NCBI RefSeq assembly: GCF_003583405.1
Contig: NZ_QXEC01000007.1
Coordinates: 62,001-126,000 of the forward strand
Source: Micromonospora radicis
GTDB lineage: Bacteria; Actinomycetota; Actinomycetes; Mycobacteriales; Micromonosporaceae
Reading direction: 5' to 3'
Length of the DNA stretch: 64,000 nt
Below the pieces are notes generated by a model that did not search any database, was not told the origin of the DNA, and saw nothing but the letters and a program-made list of their open reading frames with translations. Position 1 is the first letter of the stretch. Each line of letters begins with the position of its first letter. The position numbers and the translations under genes are program-made. Shown in pieces: positions 9,414 to 19,415 of this stretch.

Positions 9414-9470
9414 GGCCGCGGCGCCAGCAGGTGGCCGTGGCAGCAGGCCGCGGCGCCAGCAGGTGGCCGT
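9414..9470. repeat. 25-bp direct repeat, 32-bp period
   Basis: GGCCGCGGCGCCAGCAGGTG plus five more bases occurs at 9414-9438 and again at 9446-9470. It lies between the Sir2 relic and the membrane-protein gene, just upstream of the latter's ribosome binding site. Confidence 0.85.
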
Positions 9471-9507
9471 GCGTGCCGCGACGGGGTGACGACGATCGGG
9501 AGGACCG

Positions 9508-11019
9508 TTGCGCCGGATCCGCGAGTTCGGGCTCCACGACTGGTTGATGCTCTCGTTCGTCGCGGTCCTCTTCGGTTGCGCGATCTGGGGGTCCGTCTTC
9601 GCGATCGACTCGTTCCGGGCGGAGCACGGCGGGATTGCCGGCACGATGACCGTCGAGGACTGCGTGTACGCCGACACCGACGACGGCCCACAGTGGACCT
9701 GTTCCGGGCCGTTCGTCTCCACCGACGGGGCCGTCCGCATCGGCGCGGTGACGCTCCAGGACCGCCACCCCGACCCCCTCGACGACGGTACGACCGTGGC
9801 GGGCCGGGTCAGCAGTCCCTCGGCGGGCACCCTCTACACCGACGGCCAGACCTGGATGTGGGGAGCCGGGCTCGCGGTCTTCTTCGTCGGGCTCGGCCTA
9901 TACCACCTACGGTCCGTCCTGCACACCGAGGCGGAGACGACGACGCCTCCGGTCGACCCCGAGCACGCGGCGACCGCCGAAGGAGCCCGCAACTACCTGG
10001 AAGAGTGGCGGCACGCCTTCGTGCCGTCGACCCCGGCGGTCGGGGCGCCGTCGCCGCTGTCGCCCGTCGGCGTACCGCAGCGGGCGAACCTCGCCCTCGG
10101 GAAGGTCCTCACCGGCTGGCTGCTGCTGGGGGTGACCATCGCCGGCACGGTGTGGTACCTGGCGGAGTGGGAGCGGCAGCAGGACGCGCCGCTGACCGCA
10201 AGCGCCTTGGGTACCGTCACCGCGACCCGGCTCGGCGCGGACGACCGGATCGAGGTCGCCTACCGCGACCACACGGGCGACGACTGGCGGGTGCGGTGGA
10301 AGCCGCTGGACACCGCCAGCTATCCGGAGGGCGGCCAGGTACCGGTACGGTACGACCCGTCCCAGCCGGCCGAGGTCATGCCGGCGTACCCCGAGTTCTT
10401 CGAGATCGAACCGCCCGGGCGCACGGTGGTCGTCCAACTGGTGCTGCTGCCCGGTTTCGTGCTGGCCTGGGCGTGGACGTGGCGGCTCGGGCGCTGGGCG
10501 CTCGGTGCCCTGCGGCAAGGCCGACCGGCGACAGCCCGGGTACGGGTGGCACGCCTGCACTGGGGCACCGAGCCGACGTCCTTCTGGCTCGAACTACACA
10601 GTACGCATCAGACCTGGTACCAGCGGATCGTCTGGGATCGACGGCTGGTGCGCTGGCTGGACCGCAATCCGTGGGGCGTCGGCCAGGTGCCGTTGACCGT
10701 CGAACTGCGTCGCTGCCCGGGGCTGCGGCGGATGTACCTGGTCGACGTGGCCGGGGTGGGGCGGCTCTGGCCGGCGAGCACGGCCCGTGCCCGACCGCCC
10801 GGCAACTACGAGCTGAGCCCGGTCGAACTCGACATGTTCGGCTCCACCGAGCCGGCGAGGCGGCACCTGACGATGCTGCTGGCGCTGGCCGTGCTGGCCG
10901 GCGGCGGTTGGCTGCTGGCCGGCCCGGCGGGTGCCGGCTACCTGCTGGCGCTCGTCCTGGGCTACCAGCTGTGGGGTGGCGGCGCGCCGTGGCGCGGCTT
11001 CTACGCCCTGCGCCCCTGA
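9508..11019 (+). CDS. Multi-pass membrane protein, DUF3592-like, function unknown
   Basis: 503 aa. Hydrophobic helices are visible near residues 12-32, 110-130, 205-225, 305-330 and a pair at the C-terminus (LTMLLALAVLAGGGWLLAGPAGAGYLLALVLGY split over 450-490). Between helices are soluble beta-rich segments such as ASALGTVTATRLGADDRIEVAYRDHTG and GGQVPVRYDPSQPAEVM, the latter typical of DUF3592-type membrane proteins. The TTG at 9508 has GGGAGG upstream. No operon partner; function not assignable. Confidence 0.75.
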   Translation: MRRIREFGLHDWLMLSFVAVLFGCAIWGSVFAIDSFRAEHGGIAGTMTVEDCVYADTDDGPQWTCSGPFVSTDGAVRIGAVTLQDRHPDPLDDGTTVAGRVSSPSAGTLYTDGQTWMWGAGLAVFFVGLGLYHLRSVLHTEAETTTPPVDPEHAATAEGARNYLEEWRHAFVPSTPAVGAPSPLSPVGVPQRANLALGKVLTGWLLLGVTIAGTVWYLAEWERQQDAPLTASALGTVTATRLGADDRIEVAYRDHTGDDWRVRWKPLDTASYPEGGQVPVRYDPSQPAEVMPAYPEFFEIEPPGRTVVVQLVLLPGFVLAWAWTWRLGRWALGALRQGRPATARVRVARLHWGTEPTSFWLELHSTHQTWYQRIVWDRRLVRWLDRNPWGVGQVPLTVELRRCPGLRRMYLVDVAGVGRLWPASTARARPPGNYELSPVELDMFGSTEPARRHLTMLLALAVLAGGGWLLAGPAGAGYLLALVLGYQLWGGGAPWRGFYALRP

Positions 11020-11183
11020 CCGGGGCCCGCGTCCCCGGGCGGCTCGTTCACTCGGCCAGGAGCTGCTCGCGGCACGGCGGCCACCTCCCCCACCCACCCG
11101 CTCCGGCGTCCCTGTCGCCGCAGTGTCGGGCCGAGGCGCGGCGGATCGTGCAACGGGTTACCCGGTGGGCGGAGTCGCCGAAG

Positions 11184-11217
11184 GGTCCGTCCACACCGGT
11201 GCCGGCGTGGACGGACC
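11184..11217. terminator. Hairpin terminator between convergent genes
   Basis: GGTCCGTCCAC (11184-11194) pairs with GTGGACGGACC (11207-11217) around a 12-base loop, between the membrane-protein gene (+) and the chitinase gene (-). Confidence 0.8.
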
Positions 11218-11225
11218 GTTCGGGG

Positions 11226-12602
11226 TCAGGCCGGCAGGCGCCAGACCTGGTTGGCGCCGCCGAAGCAGTCCCAGATCTGCAACCGGGTGCCGTCGGCGGA
11301 GCTGTTGCCGGTGGCGTCGAGGCACCGGTTCGACGCCGGGTTGCGCAGCGTGCCGTTGGACTGCGCCTGCCAGACCTGGGCGCCGGTGCCGTTGCAGTCC
11401 CACAGCTGGATCGGGGTGCCGTTGGCGGTACCGGCGCTGGTGACGTCCAGACACTTGCCGAGGGCGCGCAGCGTACCGTCGGTGGCCACCGTCCACCGCT
11501 GCGCGTTGGTGCCGTTGCAGGTGTAGAGCTGGATGGCGGTGCCGTTGGCGGTGCCGGCGGCGGCGACGTCGACGCACTTGCCGGCGATGCCGGTGATCTG
11601 GCCGGTCCGGCCGGTCGGCGGCGGGGTGCCGCCCATCACGGTGTCGTAGATCGCGCTCACCAGCGAGGTCGAGCCGCCGGTGTCCTGGGTGAGTTCCCAG
11701 TTCATCATGCCGCCGGCGTTGGCCATCGCCCACTGGGTCTTGCGCTTGACCGTCGGGACGCCGTTGTAGCACTGCTGGGCGCCGCCGACCGTGGTGCAGT
11801 CCCGGTTGGCGTTCGCCGGGTCCATGCCGACCAACTGGGTGTACGTGTAGTAGCCGGGTCGGCTGTAGAACGGCACCCCGAGGACGGCCTTGCTGGCCGG
11901 CAGGCCACGGGCCTTCCAGCCGTTGACCGCGTTGATCGACCAGTCGTAGTTGGCGTGTGGGCTACCGCCGTCGTACGCCATGATGTTGAGGAAGTCGACG
12001 TAGTTGAAGACTGCGGTGGGCACCCCGTCGCGGTAGTAGCCCTCGGCCACCACGGCCGCGGTGAGCAGCTTGCCCTGCGGGCGCAGCGCGTTGCTCAACT
12101 GAGACATGAGCAGGCTGAAGTTGTTGGCCGAGGCGCCCGGGTCCGGGTACTCCCAGTCCATGTCCACGCCGTCGAGGCCGTACTGGTTGACGAAGTTGAC
12201 CACGCTGTTGACGAAGGTGGTGCGGGTGCCGGCGTTGGCGGCGAGCGCCTCGAAGGCGCTGTCGTCGCCGTCGTTCCAGCCGCCGATGGCGATGGAGACC
12301 TTGACGTTGTTGGCCCGGCCCAACGACACCAGCGAGGAGAGTTTGCTGGGGTTCTCCACCGCGCGCAGGGTGCCGTTGCTGTTGGGCAGCACGAACGCGT
12401 AGTTGATGTGGGTGAGCTTGTGGTACTGGACCGAGTTGACGTTGCCGGTCCAGGACGGCATGTAGCCGACGCTCTTGAAGTTGTTCGGCAGGACCACCGC
12501 CTGCGCGGCGGTCGGGGTGACGGCGAGGGTCGCGCCGACGGTGACCAGCGCGAGCAGGCCGGCGGCCAGGGCCGAGCGGGGGCGGGGACGTGGTGAGGAC
12601 AT
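11226..12602 (-). CDS. Secreted GH18 chitinase with C-terminal ricin-type CBM13
   Basis: 458 aa. Signal peptide (MSSPRPRPRS, hydrophobic core, cleavage after AAQA near residue 34). The GH18 TIM barrel follows: SxGG motif as VSIAIGGWNDG, catalytic DxxDxDxE as DGVDMDWEYPDPG (Glu is the acid/base), then FLNIMAYDGGS and GVPFYSRPGYY. A short Pro/Thr linker leads to three beta-trefoil repeats, each ending in a QxW-like motif (AQRWTV, AQVWQA, ANQVWRL). It hydrolyses chitin outside the cell. GGGAAGG precedes the ATG. A promoter is predicted at 12715-12743. Its CBM13 is very similar to that of the alginate-lyase-like protein at 37087. Confidence 0.94.
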   Translation of the reverse strand: MSSPRPRPRSALAAGLLALVTVGATLAVTPTAAQAVVLPNNFKSVGYMPSWTGNVNSVQYHKLTHINYAFVLPNSNGTLRAVENPSKLSSLVSLGRANNVKVSIAIGGWNDGDDSAFEALAANAGTRTTFVNSVVNFVNQYGLDGVDMDWEYPDPGASANNFSLLMSQLSNALRPQGKLLTAAVVAEGYYRDGVPTAVFNYVDFLNIMAYDGGSPHANYDWSINAVNGWKARGLPASKAVLGVPFYSRPGYYTYTQLVGMDPANANRDCTTVGGAQQCYNGVPTVKRKTQWAMANAGGMMNWELTQDTGGSTSLVSAIYDTVMGGTPPPTGRTGQITGIAGKCVDVAAAGTANGTAIQLYTCNGTNAQRWTVATDGTLRALGKCLDVTSAGTANGTPIQLWDCNGTGAQVWQAQSNGTLRNPASNRCLDATGNSSADGTRLQIWDCFGGANQVWRLPA

Positions 12603-12714
12603 CGAGGGCCTTCCCGTTGGCAGGTAGCGGCGCCGTGCCGTCCCGGCGGGTGCCGATGGTCGGCGCCCGCCGGGGCGTACGGGTGGACTGGGTCGGTTCC
12701 TCGAGGCAGCCAAA

Positions 12715-12743
12715 TCTTAAAGAGTGTTAACGGTAGCGGTCAA
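12715..12743 (-). promoter_or_regulatory. Predicted promoter of the chitinase gene with LacI-like half-palindrome
   Basis: The minus strand shows TTGACC (12738-12743), a 17-base spacer and TTAAGA (12715-12720). The spacer on the + strand contains GTTAACGGTAGC (12726-12737), one mismatch from the GTTANCGNTAAC palindrome also seen at 48881 and 61987. Confidence 0.5.
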
Positions 12744-12762
12744 TGACGCTCCTCGATGCCGG

Positions 12763-13923
12763 TCAGCCGATGGTGACCGAGTAGGAGCCGGTCTGCACCT
12801 GGCCGCCGCCGGTGAAGATCTCCGGTCCGGCCTGGACGCTGGTCAGGTACTTCGAGCTACTCATCCAGCCACGGGAGACCACGTCGTTGGTGAAGTCGCG
12901 GATGTTGAGCGACGCGTTGGTGGTGTTGCTGGTCCGCACGTACGAGTAGACGTTCCAGGTGCCCACGTAGCCACGCCACACCTCCCAGGTGGTGCCGGCG
13001 ATGGTGACGGTGCCCTGGCGGGTGCCGGCGGGGTAGGCGTTGGCGCGGTACAGCCAGATCATCAGCTCGTCGGTGGGCTGGTCACCCGCGCCGGGATTGG
13101 CCATCGGGTGGAACCACATGTCGTACGCGACGTTCATGTTGCCGCTGCCGGTGACGGTGAACTGCCAGGACGTGTTGACGTTGCGGTTCGCGGAGACCTG
13201 CACGGGCAGCCCGGTGTTCGGCCGCCGCCAGCCCCAGTGCCACCCGAGGATCGCCGCCGCGTACGACTTCACGCTGCCGGCGTCACCGCTCCAGGTGTAG
13301 TCGGTCCCCCACCGGATCCGGTCCCCCGACCCACCGTTGGTCCAGATGCACTGGCTGCCCGTCGCGCCGGTGGCGCCCCACTGGTTGTTGGGGATCCAGT
13401 ACTTGCCGATGTCGATCAGGTCGCTGCTGCGGCAGAGCGGGCCGACGGGCGCGTAGTCCCCGACCGGCGGCGGGGTGGTGACGGTCGGGGACGGCGTCGG
13501 GCCGGGGTTGCCGGAACCGGTGCAGGTCACCCCGTTGAGCGTGAACGTCGTCGGTGCCGGATTGCTGCCGCTCCACGAGCCGCTGAAGCCGAAACCGGCG
13601 GCGCCGTTGGTGCCGATCGCGCCGTTGTACGACACGTTGGTCGCGGTCACCTGACTGCCGCTCTGGGTCACCGTGGCGTTCCACGCCTGCGTGACCCGTT
13701 GACCGGCGCCGTAGGACCAGACGAGCCGCCAGGACGACACCGGGTCGCCGAGGTTGGTGATGGTCACGTCGGCGTTGAAGCCGCCCTGCCACTGGGCGGA
13801 GACGGCGTACCGCACGGCGCAGCCGACCGCGGCGGCCTGGGCGACGGCGACCCCGACGGTGGCGGTGACGACGGCGACCGTCACCGTGACGGCCAGCAGC
13901 GTGAGGCGATGGCGCTTCACCAT
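12763..13923 (-). CDS. Secreted GH12 endoglucanase/xyloglucanase with N-terminal CBM2
   Basis: 386 aa. Signal peptide 1-31, then a CBM2 cellulose-binding domain (GCAVRYAVSAQWQGGFNADV to LNGVTCTG, about residues 33-135, paired cysteines at its ends). A Pro/Thr linker (PGPTPSPTVTTPPP) leads to a GH12 domain. The likely GH12 catalytic glutamates are in DELMIWLY (nucleophile) and QAGPEIFTGGG (acid/base). It cleaves beta-1,4-glucans outside the cell. The ATG at 13921-13923 has GAAGGAG seven bases upstream. The chitinase gene lies just downstream on the same strand but has its own predicted promoter. Confidence 0.92.
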   Translation of the reverse strand: MVKRHRLTLLAVTVTVAVVTATVGVAVAQAAAVGCAVRYAVSAQWQGGFNADVTITNLGDPVSSWRLVWSYGAGQRVTQAWNATVTQSGSQVTATNVSYNGAIGTNGAAGFGFSGSWSGSNPAPTTFTLNGVTCTGSGNPGPTPSPTVTTPPPVGDYAPVGPLCRSSDLIDIGKYWIPNNQWGATGATGSQCIWTNGGSGDRIRWGTDYTWSGDAGSVKSYAAAILGWHWGWRRPNTGLPVQVSANRNVNTSWQFTVTGSGNMNVAYDMWFHPMANPGAGDQPTDELMIWLYRANAYPAGTRQGTVTIAGTTWEVWRGYVGTWNVYSYVRTSNTTNASLNIRDFTNDVVSRGWMSSSKYLTSVQAGPEIFTGGGQVQTGSYSVTIG

Positions 13924-14584
13924 GGATCTCTCCTTCGGTAGCGGACCGCCGGCCGAAGCACTCGACATGTTCGCGCTCACGTCGACGCGATCGCGCCCGA
14001 TCGGGACGATCGTGGGGTCGACACGGCGGCCGGCGGCGGCGTGCGCGACGCTCGGACCAGCGCCGAGGCGCAGGTCGTGACGTCGCGGCCCATCTCGCCC
14101 GGCGACCGTGCCCGGGGTCGCCCGGCGGACAAGGCGCCGGCTCAGCCACCATGCCCTGAATCGATGGATGTCAGTGTGAAGGTACGACAGCCGGAAACCG
14201 CCGTCAACGAAGTCGTTCGCCGTGCGCCTGCCCCGATCGTCCGTTGCGACCGGGGCGTCACGGCGGCGGGCACCCGAGCGTAGGTCCGCCGGGCCCGCGG
14301 CGAGCCGGTCAACGCCTCGGTCGTGTCTCGAAGTCGGACGCGGCGGGCCGGTGATCGATAGACAGCGGCGGATGATCGGCGGCGGCGCCGTGGCTGGTAG
14401 CCCGGGAGTGGGTTACCTCCAGAGCGCTGATTTCATGGTGAAATAAAAATTTCAGGGTGAAATCACGCCTACCCGCGGGTCTGTCTCCGGCCAGCCGAAC
14501 TGCGTCGTCGGTTAGAGCCTGGGTCGAACCGGAATCTCATCGCCGCCACCGCCAACTTCGACACACGGCCTAGCATCGACACGT
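13924..14584. other. 661-bp divergent intergenic region between GH12 and GH43 genes
   Basis: No convincing gene is seen: short open frames here have no family features or good ribosome binding sites. The region contains a pair of 15-bp palindromes at 14430-14463 (separate entry). The GH43 start has no obvious Shine-Dalgarno; a TAGCAT (14570-14575) about ten bases upstream could be the -10 of a near-leaderless transcript. Confidence 0.6.
14430..14463. promoter_or_regulatory. Two copies of a 15-bp palindromic operator, ATTTCANGGTGAAAT
   Basis: Copies at 14430-14444 and 14449-14463 have centres 19 bp apart, about two helix turns, so two dimers could bind the same face. They form an AT-rich island in otherwise GC-rich DNA, 121 bp upstream of the GH43 gene. 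Likely the binding site of an unlinked sugar-responsive regulator; I do not recognise the motif. Confidence 0.7.
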
Positions 14585-16138
14585 ATGACCGATGCCGCCA
14601 CCTTCCGTAATCCCGTCGTCCCCGGCTTCCATCCCGATCCGAGCGTGTGCCGCGTCGGCGAGGACTACTACCTGGTCTGTTCCAGCTTCGAGTACTTCCC
14701 CGGCGTGCCGATCCTCCACAGCCGTGACCTGGTGAACTGGCGGCAGATCGGCAACGTGCTGGACCGGCCGAGCCAGCTCGAACTGCCGCCGGACACGCAC
14801 GCTTCGGGCGGCGTCTTCGCGCCGACCATCCGCCACCACGACGGCCGGTTCTGGATGGTCACCACCAACGTCAGCATCGGCCGACACCTGCTGGTCACCG
14901 CCACCGACCCGGCCGGGCCGTGGTCCGAGCCGGTCCACTTCGACCTGCCGCACGTCGACCCGTCGCTGGCCTGGGACGACAACGGGGACTGCTGGTTGAC
15001 CGTCTCCGGGGTGGAGTCGTACCGGATCGACCCGACGGCCGGCACCGTGCTGGAGGGTCCGGTGCCGATGTGGTCCGGCACCGGTGGCCAGTACCCGGAG
15101 GCGCCACACCTGTACCGGATCGGCGACTGGTGGTACCTGCTGGTCTCCGAGGGCGGTACGCACACCGGGCACGCCGTCTCCGTCGCCCGCTCCCGGAACA
15201 TCCGCGGCCCGTTCGAGCCGGGACCGGTCAACCCGTTCCTGACCCACCGGAGCACGAACCGGCCGGTGCAGGCCACCGGCCACGCCGACCTGGTGCAGGC
15301 GACCGACGGCAGCTGGTGGCTGGTGCTGCTCGGCATCCGGGCCAGGGGGCAGTGGCCGCCGTACCACGTGCTCGGCCGGGAGACCTTCCTGGCGCCGGTG
15401 CGGTGGGTGGACGGCTGGCCGGTGGTGGACCCGGTCGAGGAGGTGACGGTCGCACCGCCCGGCAGCCCGCCCGCCCTGGCCGCCCCGTCCGCGCCGGGTG
15501 GGTACCGGGATGACTTCGACACGGCCGCGCTCGCACCGCAGTGGATGTCGCTGCGGGACCGGCCGTCGTCCAGCTGGTCGCTGACCGACCGCCCCGGCTG
15601 GCTCACCCTGCACGCCGCCGGAAGCACCCTCGACCGGGCCGGCGCGACGATGGTGGTCCGGCGCCAGGAGCACCACGACTGCCGGGCCGGGGTCCGCGTC
15701 GACCCCGGTGCCGGCCGGGCCGGGCTGACGCTGCGCGTCGACGAGGCCCACCACTACGACATCGAGGTCTGCGACGGCCGGGTGCGGGTCGGCGGCCGGG
15801 TGGGTCCGTTCCGCCAGGTCTTCGGCGAGCTGTCGGTGCCGCCGGGCCCGGTCACCCTGACCATCGCCACCCGTACCGCCGATGTGCTCCCACCGACGGT
15901 GACCGCCGCCGACCAGGTCGCGGCCCCCGACGCCCCCTTCGGGGTACGCCCCGCCGCCTGCGACACGGTCAGCCTCGCGGTGCTGACCGACGACGGCCCG
16001 GTCGTGCTCGCCGAACTCGACGGCCGCTACCTGTCCACCGAGGTCGCCGCCGGCTTCACCGGCCGGGTGTTCGGCCTCTACGTCACCGGGGGCAGTGCCT
16101 CCTTCGACTGGTTCGACTACCGCCCGGCGCCGCGCTGA
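14585..16138 (+). CDS. GH43 beta-xylosidase / arabinofuranosidase, cytoplasmic
   Basis: 517 aa, no signal peptide. The five-blade propeller comes first (about residues 5-305) with the GH43 triad: base Asp in FHPDPSV, pKa-tuning Asp in HVDPSLAWDDNG, acid Glu in GGQYPEAPHLY. A second beta-sandwich domain (about 312-515, YRDDFDTAALAPQW to GGSASFDWFDYRP) matches the C-terminal domain of XynB-type GH43 xylosidases. Such enzymes split imported xylo-oligosaccharides or arabinosyl side chains. The neighbouring GH10 xylanase would supply substrates. The paired palindromes upstream suggest substrate-responsive repression. Confidence 0.92.
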   Translation: MTDAATFRNPVVPGFHPDPSVCRVGEDYYLVCSSFEYFPGVPILHSRDLVNWRQIGNVLDRPSQLELPPDTHASGGVFAPTIRHHDGRFWMVTTNVSIGRHLLVTATDPAGPWSEPVHFDLPHVDPSLAWDDNGDCWLTVSGVESYRIDPTAGTVLEGPVPMWSGTGGQYPEAPHLYRIGDWWYLLVSEGGTHTGHAVSVARSRNIRGPFEPGPVNPFLTHRSTNRPVQATGHADLVQATDGSWWLVLLGIRARGQWPPYHVLGRETFLAPVRWVDGWPVVDPVEEVTVAPPGSPPALAAPSAPGGYRDDFDTAALAPQWMSLRDRPSSSWSLTDRPGWLTLHAAGSTLDRAGATMVVRRQEHHDCRAGVRVDPGAGRAGLTLRVDEAHHYDIEVCDGRVRVGGRVGPFRQVFGELSVPPGPVTLTIATRTADVLPPTVTAADQVAAPDAPFGVRPAACDTVSLAVLTDDGPVVLAELDGRYLSTEVAAGFTGRVFGLYVTGGSASFDWFDYRPAPR

Positions 16139-16211
16139 CCGCCCAGGCACGAGCGCCCGATCCGGTGTGATCCCGCACGTCGTCGCGGCGGCCCAGTGGT
16201 CATGACGCGCT

Positions 16212-16242
16212 GTCGGCCGTGCGGGCAATCCGCACGGCCGAC
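16212..16242. terminator. Hairpin terminator between convergent GH43 and GH10 genes
   Basis: GTCGGCCGTGCGG (16212-16224) and CCGCACGGCCGAC (16230-16242) form a perfect 13-bp stem with a five-base loop. Confidence 0.88.
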
Positions 16243-16255
16243 GAAGCGGGTGAGG

Positions 16256-17716
<1,461 letters not shown>

Positions 17717-17730
17717 TTACTGGACCCGAA

Positions 17731-17773
17731 GTATTACAGCGTTGTTTCATAACCGTCAATGACTTCCGGAAGT
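17731..17773 (-). promoter_or_regulatory. Predicted promoter of the GH10 xylanase gene with upstream palindrome
   Basis: The minus strand shows TTGACG (17754-17759), a 17-base spacer and TAATAC (17731-17736), close to the sigma-70-type consensus. Two bases upstream of the -35 lies a perfect 12-bp palindrome ACTTCCGGAAGT (17762-17773), followed by a further GGAAGT half-site, a candidate operator. Confidence 0.7.
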
Positions 17774-17935
17774 TCATCGGAAGTTCCGGCCGACGCGGTC
17801 GCCGCACCGGACGGGCGCGGCGGCAGCACAGATGGCACTGTCGGCCGACCGCGCAGGGATCGGCCGTTGACGGTGCCAGTGCCACGGAGGCCGGAATGCG
17901 TCGGCACGCCAGGGGCCGACCGAACCGGCGGGAGA

Positions 17936-18613
17936 TCAGTCGGAGTGCCCCTCGGCCGCGCCGTCCGGCCCGAACGCACCGCCCGGCTCGCCGGTGTCGA
18001 GGTGCACGTGCTGGTGGCCGTGGCCGGCGTCGATGTTGATCTGGTCGAGCTGGGTCGCCGCCACCGACCAGGTGGTCACGGCGAGGGTCGCCTGCCGCGC
18101 CGCCAGCGCCAACAGCTCGTCGGCCGCGGTGGCGCCATCGACGGTCGCCAGGGCCAGCGTGTCGACGGCCACCGCCGCCTGCTCCACCGCACCGCGCAGG
18201 CCGCCGCGGGCGACGTTGGTGGCGGTCATTCCCGACGGCGGATCGGCGTACTGCTCGGCCAGCTGCCGCATGGTCTGCTGCCACTGACGGAGTTGTGCGG
18301 CCTCGGGCGGACGCTCCGCCTCCGCAGCCTGCCGGACGGCCACCAGGATCGGCGCCAGCTGCTCTCCGGTCCGATGTGCCATCTCGGTGAGTTCGACGAT
18401 CTGCTGCGCGTCGCGGCGGGCGTCGGCTTCCTGCAACTGCGCGATGCTCGACTCGGTCGCGCCCGGTCGACCCACCGCGTAGCCGATCAGCCCGCCGACC
18501 AGCCCGGCGGCCAGCGCCGCCGCCACTGCGGCGGGCAGCAGCCGGGTCGAAGAACGCCGCCCGCGGGCCGGCGGGGTCAGCAGGTAGGAGGGCCTACCGG
18601 TCTTCCGGGACAT
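17936..18613 (-). CDS. Membrane-anchored protein of unknown function with His-rich tail
   Basis: 225 aa. A basic cytoplasmic N-terminus (RGRRSSTR) is followed by one membrane helix (about residues 28-48, AAVAAALAAGLVGGLIGYAVG), then a helical, Ala/Gln-rich extracytoplasmic domain. The C-terminus has a histidine cluster, AGHGHQHVHLDTGEPGG, that could bind a metal. I recognise no family. The ATG at 18613 has GAGGGGG four bases upstream; an in-frame GTG at 18625 is possible. It is downstream of the TetR gene on the same strand but separated by about 95 bp. Confidence 0.65.
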   Translation of the reverse strand: MSRKTGRPSYLLTPPARGRRSSTRLLPAAVAAALAAGLVGGLIGYAVGRPGATESSIAQLQEADARRDAQQIVELTEMAHRTGEQLAPILVAVRQAAEAERPPEAAQLRQWQQTMRQLAEQYADPPSGMTATNVARGGLRGAVEQAAVAVDTLALATVDGATAADELLALAARQATLAVTTWSVAATQLDQINIDAGHGHQHVHLDTGEPGGAFGPDGAAEGHSD

Positions 18614-18706
18614 CGGCCCCCTCACATCGACGGCTGTTCGGCTCGGAGACTAACGCCCCCCACCCGGCCACGTCGATACTTACGTCTCCCCTGAGCAAAC
18701 TTTCAT

Positions 18707-19336
18707 TCAGGATGACCGAAAGCGTTCGGGGTGCCCCACCGGATCGGGCGGCGGCTGCGGCAGCGGCCCCGAGCCGGGCGACCGCAGCCCGTCGAAGATG
18801 ATCGCCAGGTAGCGGCGCCACAGTCCGGGCGGGGCGCCGGGCACGAAGCCGGCCACGTGGTTCGGCGCGCACATCAGCAGGATGACGTCCAGGCCGGTGA
18901 CGTCGCTGCGGATCGCGCCCGCCGCCTGCGCGCGGTCGACGAGCAGTACGACCTGCTCGAACAGCCGCGCCCGGGACGCGCCGAGGCGGTCGTTGACCTC
19001 ACCGGCCTCGCGCAGGAACGACAGGTCCAGTTGCTGTTGCCGGCTGGCTGCGGCGTCGAGGAACTCCAGCAGCGCGGCGCCGGGGTCGTCGGCCGTCGAC
19101 AGTCGACTCGCCAGCGCGGTGAGCCCGTCGACCCGATCCAGCACCACCGCCGCGAGCAGGTCGTCCTTGGTGGGAAAGTGCCGGAACACGGTGCCCTTGC
19201 CGATGCCGGCCCGCCGGGCGATCTCCGCGACCGACGCCTCCAGCCCCCGCTCGGCGAACTCCGCCTCCGCCGCGGCCAACAGCGCCGCCCGGTTACGGGC
19301 GGCGTCGGCGCGCAGCGGGCGATCGGCGGTGGCCAT
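18707..19336 (-). CDS. TetR-family repressor
   Basis: 209 aa. The N-terminal TetR helix-turn-helix is clear: RAALLAAAEAEFAERGLEASVAEIARRAGIGKGTVFRHF, split at about residues 15-53. The C-terminal ligand domain (residues 70-190) is of the SBD type found next to oxidoreductases. It is divergent from an MDR oxidoreductase gene 80 bp away. Two GACC-N4-GGTC sites in the gap (19356-19367 and 19384-19395) are probably its operators, implying control of itself and the oxidoreductase. Confidence 0.92.
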   Translation of the reverse strand: MATADRPLRADAARNRAALLAAAEAEFAERGLEASVAEIARRAGIGKGTVFRHFPTKDDLLAAVVLDRVDGLTALASRLSTADDPGAALLEFLDAAASRQQQLDLSFLREAGEVNDRLGASRARLFEQVVLLVDRAQAAGAIRSDVTGLDVILLMCAPNHVAGFVPGAPPGLWRRYLAIIFDGLRSPGSGPLPQPPPDPVGHPERFRSS

Positions 19337-19353
19337 GGCGCCACCCTAACAAC

Positions 19354-19396
19354 TTGACCGGGCGGTCCGTTTAGCCATAACCTGACCACCCGGTCC
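19354..19396. promoter_or_regulatory. Paired TetR operator sites in the TetR/oxidoreductase divergent promoter
   Basis: GACCGGGCGGTC (19356-19367) and GACCACCCGGTC (19384-19395) are imperfect palindromes 28 bp apart, each followed by CCG(T/A)TTA. TTGACC (19354) with ATAACC (19377) 17 bases later could be the rightward promoter, so both sites would block RNA polymerase. Confidence 0.6.
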
Positions 19397-19415
19397 GATT
19401 AACGGTGAGGGAGAC

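Noticed and set aside
9486-12596. Very long open frames antisense to or overlapping the membrane protein and chitinase genes
   Set aside because: Arg/Gly/Pro low complexity typical of wrong frames in GC-rich DNA; the true frames have domains and ribosome binding sites. The same applies to long antisense frames at 23541-26063, 33728-36424 and 43835-47017.
13946-14283. Short open frames in the GH12-GH43 gap
   Set aside because: No family features, poor ribosome binding sites, composition like shadow frames.
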